NCBI GenBank assembly: GCA_048213135.1
Contig: PS015009.1
Coordinates: 124,001-188,000, forward strand
Source of the DNA: Reclinomonas americana ATCC 50394
Lineage: Eukaryota > Jakobida > Jakobea > Jakobida
Direction: 5' to 3'
DNA: 64,000 bases
Made by a program: the position numbers and the translations under genes. The stretch's first letter is position 1, and each line of letters opens with the position of its first letter. The notes beneath the pieces are model-generated. The model was given only the letters and a program-made list of their open reading frames with translations, was not told the DNA's origin and searched no databases. Shown here in pieces: positions 53,277-63,040 of the stretch.

Positions 53277-54533
53277 CTAATTGACCTTGATCACTTTCAG
53301 CGTTTGTTCTCTCTTCTCCTGTATTACATTGACGAGATAGGTTCCGATGAACAATTTTTCACCAAGCCGGATAACGCTGTTGGGCGCAATACCGGTCTGA
53401 ACGAACAGTATTCTTCCATACACATCCGCAATACGAACGGTCACCGGTGCTTTGCTGTTGCTTGTCACCGACAGGTTGAAGTAATCCCGTGCAGGATTGG
53501 GCATCACCGTCGCCCTGAAATTGTCTTCCGCCGCCTCCTCCGCAACCGGTTCTGTTTCCGATCTGCCAACATACAATGGCTGCGATACATTGCAGGGCTG
53601 CTCATCGCAGCGGCCAAGCCTGTCGTTACTGTGACCGGGCACATGCGCCGAAACCGCGTTGGTATTCACCTGTTGTGTATTGTTGTTGTGGCAGATGTAT
53701 ACCTTCTTGCCACCGGTTCCCGGCACGCGAATATCGAGTACACAGATGGTTACCGTACAGGTGGTGGTACAACCGCTGGCATTGGTAACGGTAACAGTGA
53801 AAGTATATACACCTTCCGTTGAAGGCGCAAATACAGGCGCTGCACAATTGTTGCAATTCAGCGAACCATTACCGGTCCAGTTGTAACTGAACGGCGCTCC
53901 GCCAGATGCACTAACGTTTAAGAATACCCGCTGCGGACCATATCCCAGGTAAATGTTGGAAGCCACACCACCGGTGTAGGTATTATTCTCCGGCACTACC
54001 GTTATACCACAGGATGGTTTCGCCCATACCGAAAGATTGCTGCCATTATCCGGTCCGCGGAACAGGGGCAGCGAACTGCGCACCCTTATGCGGTAGCCCG
54101 TGCCTGCAGGTGTACTGACAGGAATGGTACAGGAAATGGTGCCATTGTTGCGTCCCGTAAGTGTACCTACAGTTACCGGGCTGGCGAAACTGCCCGATGC
54201 ATTGGATAATTCCGCGGTAAAAATATTACTGGTGCTGATAATACCCGATTGCGTATACGGCACCTGCAGTACCGAACCCGGGCAAATTCCCGAAGGGCCG
54301 ATCGCTCCTGTCCATACCTGCAATTCGGGTTGTTCAAAATTTTGGGTAAGGATATAGCCACCTGAACTGAATGTTGACGCGGCTACTCCACCGGTGGTCC
54401 AGCTCAGCTGCATACCACCAGCAGCATAATGAGCTCCCTGCGGGGTAATGACCGAAGGACTTATGGTTTGTGCAGCACTGCTTTTTGCTATCAGCAGCAG
54501 GAAGAGCAGTCTGCTTATTTTTTTTGTTATCAT
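53277..54533 (-). CDS. T9SS type A cargo with PKD-like domain
   Basis: 418 residues: signal peptide (LFLLLIAKSSAAQ), an N-terminal block of the SPSVITPQGAHYAAGGMQLSWTTG type, a PKD/Ig-like domain about 210-275 (FSYNWTGNGSLNCNNCAA, VYTFTVTVTNASGC), a short cysteine-containing segment, and a C-terminal type A sorting domain (VMPNPARDYFNLSV, VYGRILFVQTG, TYLVNVIQEKREQTLKVIKVN). Surface protein; function unknown. The next gene upstream lies 44 bases away on the same strand. Confidence 0.87.
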   Translation of the reverse strand: MITKKISRLLFLLLIAKSSAAQTISPSVITPQGAHYAAGGMQLSWTTGGVAASTFSSGGYILTQNFEQPELQVWTGAIGPSGICPGSVLQVPYTQSGIISTSNIFTAELSNASGSFASPVTVGTLTGRNNGTISCTIPVSTPAGTGYRIRVRSSLPLFRGPDNGSNLSVWAKPSCGITVVPENNTYTGGVASNIYLGYGPQRVFLNVSASGGAPFSYNWTGNGSLNCNNCAAPVFAPSTEGVYTFTVTVTNASGCTTTCTVTICVLDIRVPGTGGKKVYICHNNNTQQVNTNAVSAHVPGHSNDRLGRCDEQPCNVSQPLYVGRSETEPVAEEAAEDNFRATVMPNPARDYFNLSVTSNSKAPVTVRIADVYGRILFVQTGIAPNSVIRLGEKLFIGTYLVNVIQEKREQTLKVIKVN

Positions 54534-54577
54534 TTCATTTCGCTTTAAAAATCATGAATGGTTGTTGTTATCCTGAT

Positions 54578-57500
54578 CTATAAAGGATTTGAATATACCA
54601 GGTGAGCGCTGAAGCCGCTTTCGTATTTCAATATGTTTACGGCGCTGCTGGAATAAGCTTCTATCCAGATAGGGCCTGGTGTTATGTTGGTATTGTACGT
54701 TGTTGATAAAGTGATCACGCCCGAACCTGCGGCAGGAATACTTTGCACGCCTTTGATAATGTGACCAGCGGGGAAACGCAATGCGATGTCAACGATCTCT
54801 CCCGGTGTTCCCTGGTAGTTCACCGTAACATTTACCTGGTAAACACCCGGCACCGGCGGGGTGAACCTGTTGGTGGCCGTACTGTAACCGCCGCCGTCGT
54901 TAAAGTGTGCATACCCCGGACCAAAAGCAACGGTTTGAACTGTTGCTGCCGGGATAGCCTGGGATGCCACTACATCATTACCCGCGAAGAAAGCCACATG
55001 AGGTGTGCCGCCGCCTGTTCCGCCGGAAGCCGGTTGCCAGCTGGCATTGCCATTCGCATCGGAGGTCAATACTTTACCCGATCCCTGTGTACCGTCAACG
55101 ATCCTTACATTGCCCCGTACATCCAGCTTAGCCGACGGGTTTTGTGTACCGATACCGACATTGCCATTGTGCTTGATGATGAGGTTGGTGCGGGGAATAG
55201 TTTCGCCGTAGCGGGCTGTTGCAAAATAGATAGAGCCGGGGTTGCCTGCATCCACCAGTGTATCGGCACGGAAAAATATAGATGCCGCACGGGAACTGCC
55301 CTGAGAATATCCCGCAGCAGTATAGTAATTACCGTCGAGGCGGCCGAAAACACTTCCTTCCGCAATGGGTTCCGGTGCAGCGAGTGTACCGCCCTGCTGC
55401 GCCCAGGTAATGGCGGGAATACCACCGCCCGCTACCAGTTGCTGTATATCGCTGTTCTCACCGGTCTCATCGCGTATATCGAGTTTCGCATAGGGATTGT
55501 ATCCGTTTACACCCGGCGTAGTAGTACCGATGCCTACTTTACCATTGTGTTTGATGATCATACGGGTAAGGCTGCGCACACTATCGGTACCGGTTGTACG
55601 AAATTGTATGGAAGCCGGGAAAGAAGTGGCGGATATGGTATCGGCCACATAGTACATGGCAGCGCCTACGCTGTATCCTGAACCGTTGAAATAGTTGCCT
55701 TGTATACCACCGATAAATGTATTCTTCACCACGGCTTCGGGTGCGGCGAGTGTGCCCAGTTGCTTGGTCCACACCAATGCAGGAAAACCAACACCCGCTA
55801 CTGTTTGACCAATATCACTGTTGCTGCCATCCTCATCCCAGATATCAATTTTGGCTGTAGGCGCATTACCCGATCCCGGTGCCGTTGTTCCCAGCCCTAT
55901 TTTCACACCATCACTGAAGAGAGCGTTATCGGCCAGCCAGGAGGTACCATCCCAGCGAAGTGTGTTGCCTGCCAGCGTGCCGTTGGGTACATTACCCCCG
56001 GGAAGCGTCGCCCATGAACCCACACCATTGGCATCGGAAGTAAATACTTTTCCAGCACCTTGGGTGCCGTCAGTGATCTTCGCTTTACCTATGATATCCA
56101 ATTTAGCCTCGGGGTTATTCGTACCAATGCCGACGTTGCCATTGTGTTTGATGATCATGCGGGTGAGGTTACGCGTGCTATCGGTACCGGTTGTACGAAA
56201 TTGTATAGAGGCCGGGAAAGAAGTAGCCGATGTGGTATCAGCGATATAATACATGGCAGCGCCTACGTTGTAACCCGCTCCATTATAATAGTTGCCCTGT
56301 ATGCCGCCCACAAAGGTATTTTTTACCAGTGCCTGCGGAGCGGCGAGTGTACCCAGTTGCTTGGTCCATACCAATGCAGGGAAGCCTGATCCGGCTACAG
56401 TCTGACCGATATCGCTGTTACTGCCGTCTTCATCCCATATATCAATTTTAGCGGTTGGTGCATTACCCGATCCCGGTGCTGTTGTACCTAATCCCACTTT
56501 CACGCCATCGCTGAAGATGGCATTATCCGCCAGCCAGGAAGCCCCGCTCCAGCGAAGCGTATTACCAGCCAGTGTACCATTGGGTACATTGCCCGGAGGT
56601 AAGGCCTGCCATGAACCTGTTCCGGTAGCGTCGGAAGTGAATACCCTGCCAACAGCTTCTGTACCATCCTGTATTTTCACATTACCCCTTATATCCAGCT
56701 TAGCGAGCGGAGAAGTGGTGCCAATACCAATATTGCCATTGTGTTTAATGGTCATCCGCGTGGTGTTGGTATTGTTGCCGAATGGCGTAGTGCGGAATTG
56801 TATGGAAGCCGGATGCCAGTTGCCGACCGTTGTATCGGCCACATAATACATGGCGGCTCCGGTGCGGTAATCTATCCCGTTGTAATAATTGCCCTGCACA
56901 CCACCCAGGAAAGTACCGTTGGTGACTGCGGCGGGAGCAGCGAGTGTTCCCAATTGTTTGTTCCACAACAGGGCCGGGAAGCCAGCACCTGCAACGGTTT
57001 GACTGATGTCGCTGTTGTTGCCATCCTCGTCCCTGATATCCAGTTTGGCTGAAGGGCTCGCTCCACTGCCGGGAACCGTAGTACCCAGGCCAATCTTCAG
57101 CCCGTCGTTATAAATACCGTTATCCGCTATCCATTGGCTGCCATTCCAGCGCAATGTATTGCCCGCCATGGTACCGTTGGGCACATTGGCCCCGGATGCG
57201 GATCCCGCGAATAACGCGTAAGGTACGCTCAGCAGTTGCGATGTACCCATATTGATAAAACTGTTGCCGCCTGCAGGATCCAGCTCCACTTTCAGGTATT
57301 TGGCATTCACACCCCAGTTGATCGAAGGAAAAGCGCCGTTAAGGATAGTGCCTTGTCCAATGTTGACCGTAAACAGGCCAAACTGGTTGGTGGTTACCGT
57401 ATGACGTTCGCGGTAAGCGATGGGGCCACCGGCCGATCCGTCGAGTATACTGAGCCGTATGGAAATATTCTGGTTGGCGACCAGGTTACCGGCAGCGTTT

Positions 57501-57598
57501 CTTGCCACCGCCTGGTAAGGAACCGCTTGCGGCACCTGGGCATGGGTAAGCAACCCGATGCTTAAAGCGATCATGAGGAGCAGGACGTTCTTTTTCAT
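54578..57598 (-). CDS. large repeat surface protein with C1q-like C-terminal domain
   Basis: 1006 residues: signal peptide, shared N-domain about 21-136 (QAVPYQAVARNAAGNL to SVPYALFA) as in the collagen protein, then tandem repeats of about 199 residues at 138-336, 337-536 and 537-694, and a diverged fourth at 695-856. Each unit carries VPNGTxAGNTLRW, LGTTxPGSG, GTLAAP, FRTT, IKHNGNVGIG and VFTSDAxGxGSW. A C1q/TNF-like jelly-roll closes at about 865-1003 (RFTPPVPGVYQVNVTV). The gene has no T9SS domain I can recognise. Unit count may vary between strains. Likely an adhesin. Confidence 0.85.
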   Translation of the reverse strand: MKKNVLLLMIALSIGLLTHAQVPQAVPYQAVARNAAGNLVANQNISIRLSILDGSAGGPIAYRERHTVTTNQFGLFTVNIGQGTILNGAFPSINWGVNAKYLKVELDPAGGNSFINMGTSQLLSVPYALFAGSASGANVPNGTMAGNTLRWNGSQWIADNGIYNDGLKIGLGTTVPGSGASPSAKLDIRDEDGNNSDISQTVAGAGFPALLWNKQLGTLAAPAAVTNGTFLGGVQGNYYNGIDYRTGAAMYYVADTTVGNWHPASIQFRTTPFGNNTNTTRMTIKHNGNIGIGTTSPLAKLDIRGNVKIQDGTEAVGRVFTSDATGTGSWQALPPGNVPNGTLAGNTLRWSGASWLADNAIFSDGVKVGLGTTAPGSGNAPTAKIDIWDEDGSNSDIGQTVAGSGFPALVWTKQLGTLAAPQALVKNTFVGGIQGNYYNGAGYNVGAAMYYIADTTSATSFPASIQFRTTGTDSTRNLTRMIIKHNGNVGIGTNNPEAKLDIIGKAKITDGTQGAGKVFTSDANGVGSWATLPGGNVPNGTLAGNTLRWDGTSWLADNALFSDGVKIGLGTTAPGSGNAPTAKIDIWDEDGSNSDIGQTVAGVGFPALVWTKQLGTLAAPEAVVKNTFIGGIQGNYFNGSGYSVGAAMYYVADTISATSFPASIQFRTTGTDSVRSLTRMIIKHNGKVGIGTTTPGVNGYNPYAKLDIRDETGENSDIQQLVAGGGIPAITWAQQGGTLAAPEPIAEGSVFGRLDGNYYTAAGYSQGSSRAASIFFRADTLVDAGNPGSIYFATARYGETIPRTNLIIKHNGNVGIGTQNPSAKLDVRGNVRIVDGTQGSGKVLTSDANGNASWQPASGGTGGGTPHVAFFAGNDVVASQAIPAATVQTVAFGPGYAHFNDGGGYSTATNRFTPPVPGVYQVNVTVNYQGTPGEIVDIALRFPAGHIIKGVQSIPAAGSGVITLSTTYNTNITPGPIWIEAYSSSAVNILKYESGFSAHLVYSNPL
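55031..57187. repeat. four tandem coding repeats (~600 bases each; last shorter)
   Basis: Read on the minus strand: 57187-56591, 56590-55991, 55990-55517 and 55516-55031. Units one to three share long near-identical stretches at protein level; units two and three are closest. Confidence 0.75.
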
Positions 57599-57918
57599 TT
57601 TTGTTTGATTTATATTACGTTGGTTGAATACATTACAATTCCAGGCAGACCGCCTGCACAGGCCATTCAGCTACTAATAAGGATAAAAGGGATAAGGGAC
57701 CGGGATCAATGCACTGGTATAGGGGTTGAATACACAGTCAGCAGCGAAGTCACCAGGGAGATGACTTTCCAGTTTAGCACAGATTCTTTATCAAGATAAA
57801 CAACCCGGGTGTAAAACAAAATAAAATAGAGGAAAATAGAAATACTACTAAATGGGTATATTCAGCAGGCCCGTATACTGCTGAATATACCCGGCGAATT
57901 GATTTTATTAGTGGCCTG
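57599..57918. other. 320-base intergenic region
   Basis: Leader of the repeat protein gene at left and the receptor terminator at right. Apart from the hairpin at 57854 nothing was recognised; the short open frame inside looks random. Confidence 0.5.
57854..57892 (-). terminator. 15-base perfect hairpin after the TonB-type receptor
   Basis: GGGTATATTCAGCAG (57854-57868) pairs perfectly with CTGCTGAATATACCC (57878-57892), 9-base loop. On the minus strand it follows the receptor stop by 26 bases. Only a weak T-rich tail (ATTTAGTAGTATTTC). Confidence 0.65.
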
Positions 57919-60309
57919 TTAGTTACTCACTCTTTTTTCTTCGTCGGTTGTCCTTGCCTGTTTGGTTTTATATCTGGATCTTCCAAAACTGAAGGCCGCT
58001 GTAAGCATGAGTCTCTGGTTGCCCGACCAATGAGAGAACCGGTTGTCGATGATCGCCTTCTCCCGGAACTCCCACCTTACAAGATTGGTATTGAAAAGGT
58101 CATAAAAATTGAGTTTGGTATTCAGCTTTCCGCCCAGCCAGTTTTTTTGAACCCCGATATTAACTGATGCTACTGGTTTACCGGTATAAAGTCCATTCCC
58201 GCTTTTTGATTTATAGTAGTAAGAAAGATCGGCTGTATAGCCTTTGGGCAGTGAAAAAACCTGGCTGCCATTGATCGTGTAATCGATTATGCCAATAGCA
58301 TAAGTAACTCCGAAGTAGGGTGTTTGCTCTTTGTTATAATACACCCCTACTGTATGATTTGTTTTCCACCATTTCGTTATCGCGAAACCATAACCCGATT
58401 CTATGCTGGCAAAATCCCTGTAAGGCAGGTTCCTGCCCAGGTAAAGCAATTCATTGGTGACCCTGTTGTATTCAGGATAACGCGACATGGGGTCCTCTTC
58501 CCTTCCAATTGAAAAAGAAAGCAGGAAACTTTTATTGTTGTAGGCAATGTTCAGCAGGTTGGTCACGGAAGGCTGCAAAAAAGGATTGCCTACCCAATAG
58601 TTTAAAGGGCTGAAATAAAAACGGAAAGGATTGAGCTGATCAAAATTCGGCCTGGTGATCCGGCGGGTGAACGCGATATTGATCCGCTGGTTGGGATTGA
58701 TGGCATAGGAAAAACTGGCACCCGGCAACCAGGTGAGATAACGCCTTCTTTCAATGGAGCCCATGGTAATGGCATTCGCTTTTGTGTGGGTATACTCCGT
58801 ACGTAGGCTCAGTTTAACCGTATAATCATCCCACTTACGTTCGTAGGAAACATAGGCTGCGCCGATATATTCGTCATATAAGAATTGGTTGGTGCGACCG
58901 GCATCCGGTACAAAATACCCGCTTCCGTTCAACGTATCATAACGCAGGTTGTTCCGCGTGGTGATGAAAGCGAACTTTCCTCCCAACTCCAGTGTGCCCT
59001 TCTGCAATTGATTGGAATAATCGGCCTGCAGGGTCCGCAGTTGAACATCGTTTTGTAATGTGGTTTTCCAGTAACTCATCAAAGTGCCGGCTAACTGGTC
59101 GGTGTTTTGAATATCTTCTTTTTGCCTGTTCCCGATTTTTGTGAAGGAGCCGAATACATTCAGCCGTTGCCCGCCAAACCTGCCATCATAATTTATGTTG
59201 ATGGCATTGCTCTGCTGGTATGGTGTTGCCTGGTTAACGCTTTGGGTGAACCCAACCGTTTTGTTCCGGGTGGAATCGGTAAAATGAAGGGTGTTGAAAG
59301 CATACATATCCCGGTCAGACTGATAGGTCTTGCCGGATATTTCAATGACCTGTTTTTTTTTAATGACATATTCAACCGCCAGCTGGGCATTAAAATTATG
59401 GAGCCCTGTTTTTCTCACGGTATTCGTGGCCATATAGTTGGTATTGGCCTGGTGCTGCAATGCCTTGTACTCATAAGGCACATCTCCTTCCAGGTATCCT
59501 GACCTAAGGGTATACAGCCATTTTTTTGTTTTGAAGGTCAGCTGCCCATTATTGTCGAAAGCAGCATAATCATTCTGCCGGTAATTCGAACTGATATTTC
59601 CCTGCCAGCCCAGCGATTGATCCCGCCTGAGTTTGATATCGATAATGGCTTTGTATTGTGCATCATAGCGGGAAGAAGGGTTACTGATGATGTCAATGGA
59701 TTCTACCAGGTCGGGAGAAAGGCTGTTTAAATAATTTTGCTGTTCTTCGGCGCTCATGGGTACGGGCTTTCCATCTATGAAGATCACAGGTGTATTCCTG
59801 CCCGATACCAGCAGCGTTCCATCCGGGTTCTCGGAAACACCGGGTGCTTTCCGAACGACATCAAATACATTGGAAGCGGTTTTATATAAACTGTTACCAG
59901 CAACCTGCAATATCATTTTATCAGACCGGTATTGAATAGCGCTCTTTTCACCCACCACAATCACCGACTGCAGGGTCCTGGACTGGCTGGTCAAGCGCAC
60001 TACCCCGAGGTCGATCATGGGATGGCCGGGTAGCGCTTCTACCGGCCGGTACAGGGATATATAAGCCGGGGAGGAAATGGACAGTGTATAGTTTCCGGGG
60101 TGAACCGCCGTGAATTCAAAAAAGCCGCTGGTATCGGACAGGGCTGCTTTGACCCGGGAGGAGTCGGACCCTGCCAGGAGGGTTATACTGGCATAGCCTA
60201 TACCGGCATTACCCGCACTGTCGGTCAGTTTTCCTTTAATGGTTACCTGGGCACGGGCCGGCAATACAGCCAGGATACAGCAATAAAAAACAGGCAAAAA
60301 ACGAAGCAT
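57919..60309 (-). CDS. TonB-dependent-receptor-type outer-membrane barrel (OMP_b-brl_3)
   Basis: 796 residues: signal peptide, CarboxypepD_reg N-domain about 22-105 (VTIKGKLTDSAGNAGIGYASI), plug region about 125-230 (KAPGVSENPDGTLLVSGRNTPVIFIDGKP), then an outer-membrane barrel to the C-terminus. The final strand (RLMLTAAFSFGRSRYK) is followed by a short basic tail, as in this class. No TonB box was located with confidence. Ligand unknown; not a SusC type (no SusD partner beside it). The AraC-type regulator gene lies 136 bases upstream. Confidence 0.87.
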   Translation of the reverse strand: MLRFLPVFYCCILAVLPARAQVTIKGKLTDSAGNAGIGYASITLLAGSDSSRVKAALSDTSGFFEFTAVHPGNYTLSISSPAYISLYRPVEALPGHPMIDLGVVRLTSQSRTLQSVIVVGEKSAIQYRSDKMILQVAGNSLYKTASNVFDVVRKAPGVSENPDGTLLVSGRNTPVIFIDGKPVPMSAEEQQNYLNSLSPDLVESIDIISNPSSRYDAQYKAIIDIKLRRDQSLGWQGNISSNYRQNDYAAFDNNGQLTFKTKKWLYTLRSGYLEGDVPYEYKALQHQANTNYMATNTVRKTGLHNFNAQLAVEYVIKKKQVIEISGKTYQSDRDMYAFNTLHFTDSTRNKTVGFTQSVNQATPYQQSNAININYDGRFGGQRLNVFGSFTKIGNRQKEDIQNTDQLAGTLMSYWKTTLQNDVQLRTLQADYSNQLQKGTLELGGKFAFITTRNNLRYDTLNGSGYFVPDAGRTNQFLYDEYIGAAYVSYERKWDDYTVKLSLRTEYTHTKANAITMGSIERRRYLTWLPGASFSYAINPNQRINIAFTRRITRPNFDQLNPFRFYFSPLNYWVGNPFLQPSVTNLLNIAYNNKSFLLSFSIGREEDPMSRYPEYNRVTNELLYLGRNLPYRDFASIESGYGFAITKWWKTNHTVGVYYNKEQTPYFGVTYAIGIIDYTINGSQVFSLPKGYTADLSYYYKSKSGNGLYTGKPVASVNIGVQKNWLGGKLNTKLNFYDLFNTNLVRWEFREKAIIDNRFSHWSGNQRLMLTAAFSFGRSRYKTKQARTTDEEKRVSN

Positions 60310-60354
60310 AGCATGTGTTGATTTGATGAAACATAAAGCTATGCTGACACCGTC

Positions 60355-60404
60355 CTGGCGACGTCCGGTCTGGCGATAATAGTAGCACGGATTTATAAAT
60401 CCGT
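60355..60404. repeat. direct repeat CTGGCGA plus REP-like palindrome
   Basis: CTGGCGA at 60355-60361 and 60370-60376, 15 bases apart, then the 18-base perfect palindrome ACGGATTTATAAATCCGT at 60387-60404. Lies between the receptor and the regulator, both on the minus strand. Confidence 0.6.
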
Positions 60405-60445
60405 ACCCCGTACCAGGAATAAAAAAGTGATTAACTTATTGAGGA

Positions 60446-61531
60446 TCAGGATATTTTATCTTTTCCGATCTGCTCCTTGTATTGGAGTGGTGTGGTGCCC
60501 CTGGCTTTTTTAAAAGAGGAATAAAAAGTGGATTTGGAATTAAAACCGACCTCATATCCGAGGGCTTCCAGTGAAAAGGGATGGTCATCCGCGATCATTT
60601 TGCAGGCCGCGTTGATCCGGTACCCGTTGACGAAGGAAGTGAAGTTTTTTCCCAGGTTATCGTTCAATACCTGTGACAACTGGTGACTTGGCAGGCTCAC
60701 CGCTTTGGCCAGTTCGCCCAGGGTGAGATTAGGATTTTTGTACATTTCTTTTCCCAGCATCAACTGGTCAAGTGCCTGAATGAGAGAGGCAGCATCATCG
60801 TCACTCACTTTTTTCGCGGGGTTACGGGAAGTTGTTATGTTGAAAAGATCATTGGTCTTTTTCCGGTATAACAATACAAAAACGATGAGGTATAACAGAA
60901 AAGAGAAGATCATCGCCCCGCTGAAATATACATTGGCATTCACTGCAAAAAGCAAAGACAACTGGAACGACAAACAGATCATGGCATTACTGGCATAAAT
61001 GGCCAGCAACCATTTTTCCTGGTTACTAAGCCCGGCCAGGGAGATCGTTCCTTTCGCAAATATCTTCGCCCACTGCCTGCGAAGTACAACCGCGGTGGCG
61101 ACCATATACAGGAACCATACTCCGTAAATGAAGTAGATAAAATAATGATTCCAGTAACCGGGATAAGTAGCATAAGGGAACAGTATGCCGGTGAGCACGA
61201 TAATACCCACCAGGACGGCCATCTGCAATTTCCACAAACGGGGAAAGGTATTGATCTGTTCGAGGGTGGACCGTACAAAATAATAGAGCGCCGGGCCTAT
61301 GAGGAAGCAGGCTGACAACCCGATCTGCAGGTAGATCTTCGCCAAACCGGGGTTAAAGTATACGAAAACAGATTTGCCTACCCTTATACTCAGCGCCAGC
61401 AACAGGCATCCCAAAAAAAAGGTCGGCAGATTTTTTTTCCGTGCCAGCAGTATCAAGTAAATTCCAATCACCACACCATTAAAAGCTCCAAGTCCGCCCA
61501 GGAAGAACAGGATATATTTACTTGTATTCAT
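60446..61531 (-). CDS. AraC-type regulator with N-terminal 7-span membrane domain
   Basis: 361 residues: seven hydrophobic spans across about 1-215, then an AraC helix-turn-helix domain about 255-355 (GYRINAACKMIADDHPFSLEALGYEVGFNSKSTFYSSFKK). The membrane-bound N-domain suggests sensing at the membrane. The TonB-type receptor is the next gene downstream in the same direction, so it is a candidate target (inference). Confidence 0.9.
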   Translation of the reverse strand: MNTSKYILFFLGGLGAFNGVVIGIYLILLARKKNLPTFFLGCLLLALSIRVGKSVFVYFNPGLAKIYLQIGLSACFLIGPALYYFVRSTLEQINTFPRLWKLQMAVLVGIIVLTGILFPYATYPGYWNHYFIYFIYGVWFLYMVATAVVLRRQWAKIFAKGTISLAGLSNQEKWLLAIYASNAMICLSFQLSLLFAVNANVYFSGAMIFSFLLYLIVFVLLYRKKTNDLFNITTSRNPAKKVSDDDAASLIQALDQLMLGKEMYKNPNLTLGELAKAVSLPSHQLSQVLNDNLGKNFTSFVNGYRINAACKMIADDHPFSLEALGYEVGFNSKSTFYSSFKKARGTTPLQYKEQIGKDKIS

Positions 61532-61612
61532 GTCTGCGTTAAAGATAATGATTCGGGGGCATTGCCTCAGGCCGGCAGCTGTTAAAAAACGATCAGTCTT
61601 TTATTGAACAGT

Positions 61613-62980
61613 TTACTTTCCGATACAAAACTTACTGAAGATATAATCCAGCAGGTCTTCATTCGACACATCGCCGGTGATCTCGGAAATATATTGCAGG
61701 CAGCGGCGGATATCGGGTGCCAGCAAGTCGCCGGAAACCCGGTTGTCGAGCCCCGTGCGGATGTCCTGCAGCGAAGCATACACCTGCTCCAGCGCGGCAA
61801 AATGGCGGGTATTGGTAACAATGGTATTTTCACCCGAAGGCGCCTGCTCTACTGTTGTATTGTATAACGCTGTCTTCAGTTCTTCCACGCCGGTACCATT
61901 TTTCGCCGAAATAAAATGAATGCCGGGAACAGGGAGATCATGGGTTTGTCCCTGGTCTGATTTATTAGCAGCCAGCAGGTAACGGGTGCCGGCTTTATTG
62001 AAATCGTTTTCCAGTTGTGTAAGTTCATTGGCACTGGTCGTGTTCACATCAAAAATATACAACACCACATCGGCCGACTGCATTTTTTCGCGGCTGCGTT
62101 CAATACCAATATTTTCGACCACATCGGTGCTGTGATCGCGTATGCCTGCTGTATCGATAATGCGAAAAAGAATACCATTGATGTTGAGCATTTCTTCAAT
62201 GGTATCGCGGGTAGTACCGGCGATCTCACTCACAATAGCCCGTTCCTCATTCAGCAATGTATTGAGCAGTGTACTCTTGCCGGCATTGGGACGTCCAATA
62301 ATGGCGACGCTCACACCATTCCGGATCACATTGCCCAGCCTGAAGGAATCGATGAGCTGCCGGGTGGAAAGCATGGCTGATTCAATCAATTCATAGAATT
62401 TTTTCCTGTCGGCAAACTCCACATCTTCTTCACTGAAATCGAGCTCCAGTTCTATCAGGGCGGCAAACTGCACCAGGTTCTCCCGCAGGGTTTTGAGTAC
62501 TTCACTGAATCCTCCCCGCACATTATGCAGGGCCGTACGTTGCGAAGCAGAGCTGTTGGAAGCGATCAGATCGGCCACCGCTTCTGCCTGGGTAAGATCC
62601 AGCTTACCATTGAGGAATGCCCTTTGTGTAAATTCTCCCGGGCGTGCCATGCGTGCACCGTTACGGATACAGGCCTGCAACACCTGCTGCAGCACGTATG
62701 GGCTACCATGACAGCTGATCTCCACCACATCTTCCCCGGTGTAACTGCGGGGATTTTTATAAAGGGAAACAACGGCTTCATCAATGTCCTTTCCCTCATC
62801 GGTTATTAAACCCACATGCAGGGTATGACTGGCCTGGCCGGTAAGATCTTTGGAAGGAAAAATAGCATTGGCGATATCAATCGCCTTTTGTCCGCTCAGC
62901 CTGATGACCCCGATGGCACCAATACCCGCAGGGGTAACAGGCGCAACAATGGTATCATCCCAACCAGAGAGTTTATTCAT
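61613..62980 (-). CDS. mnmE: tRNA modification GTPase MnmE
   Basis: 455 residues. Works with MnmG to install 5-carboxymethylaminomethyl on wobble uridine 34 of tRNA. N-terminal folate-binding domain with PAGIGAIGVIRLSG; G domain with G1 GRPNAGKSTLL, G3 DTAGIRD, G4 NKSD; helical part and the C-terminal Cys-Ile-Gly-Lys signature of the family. No mnmG in the window. Confidence 0.96.
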   Translation of the reverse strand: MNKLSGWDDTIVAPVTPAGIGAIGVIRLSGQKAIDIANAIFPSKDLTGQASHTLHVGLITDEGKDIDEAVVSLYKNPRSYTGEDVVEISCHGSPYVLQQVLQACIRNGARMARPGEFTQRAFLNGKLDLTQAEAVADLIASNSSASQRTALHNVRGGFSEVLKTLRENLVQFAALIELELDFSEEDVEFADRKKFYELIESAMLSTRQLIDSFRLGNVIRNGVSVAIIGRPNAGKSTLLNTLLNEERAIVSEIAGTTRDTIEEMLNINGILFRIIDTAGIRDHSTDVVENIGIERSREKMQSADVVLYIFDVNTTSANELTQLENDFNKAGTRYLLAANKSDQGQTHDLPVPGIHFISAKNGTGVEELKTALYNTTVEQAPSGENTIVTNTRHFAALEQVYASLQDIRTGLDNRVSGDLLAPDIRRCLQYISEITGDVSNEDLLDYIFSKFCIGK

Positions 62981-63040
62981 GCTGCAAAGATAAACGGCAT
63001 TCGGTAAACGACAGCGGGCAATTGGAAACCCCTGCCACCA

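Noticed and set aside
54743-55681. Long plus-strand frame (312 codons) opposite the repeat protein
   Set aside because: Shadow of the tandem repeats on the other strand; no domain features.
57605-57799. 64-codon plus-strand frame in the intergenic region
   Set aside because: Random-looking sequence without support.
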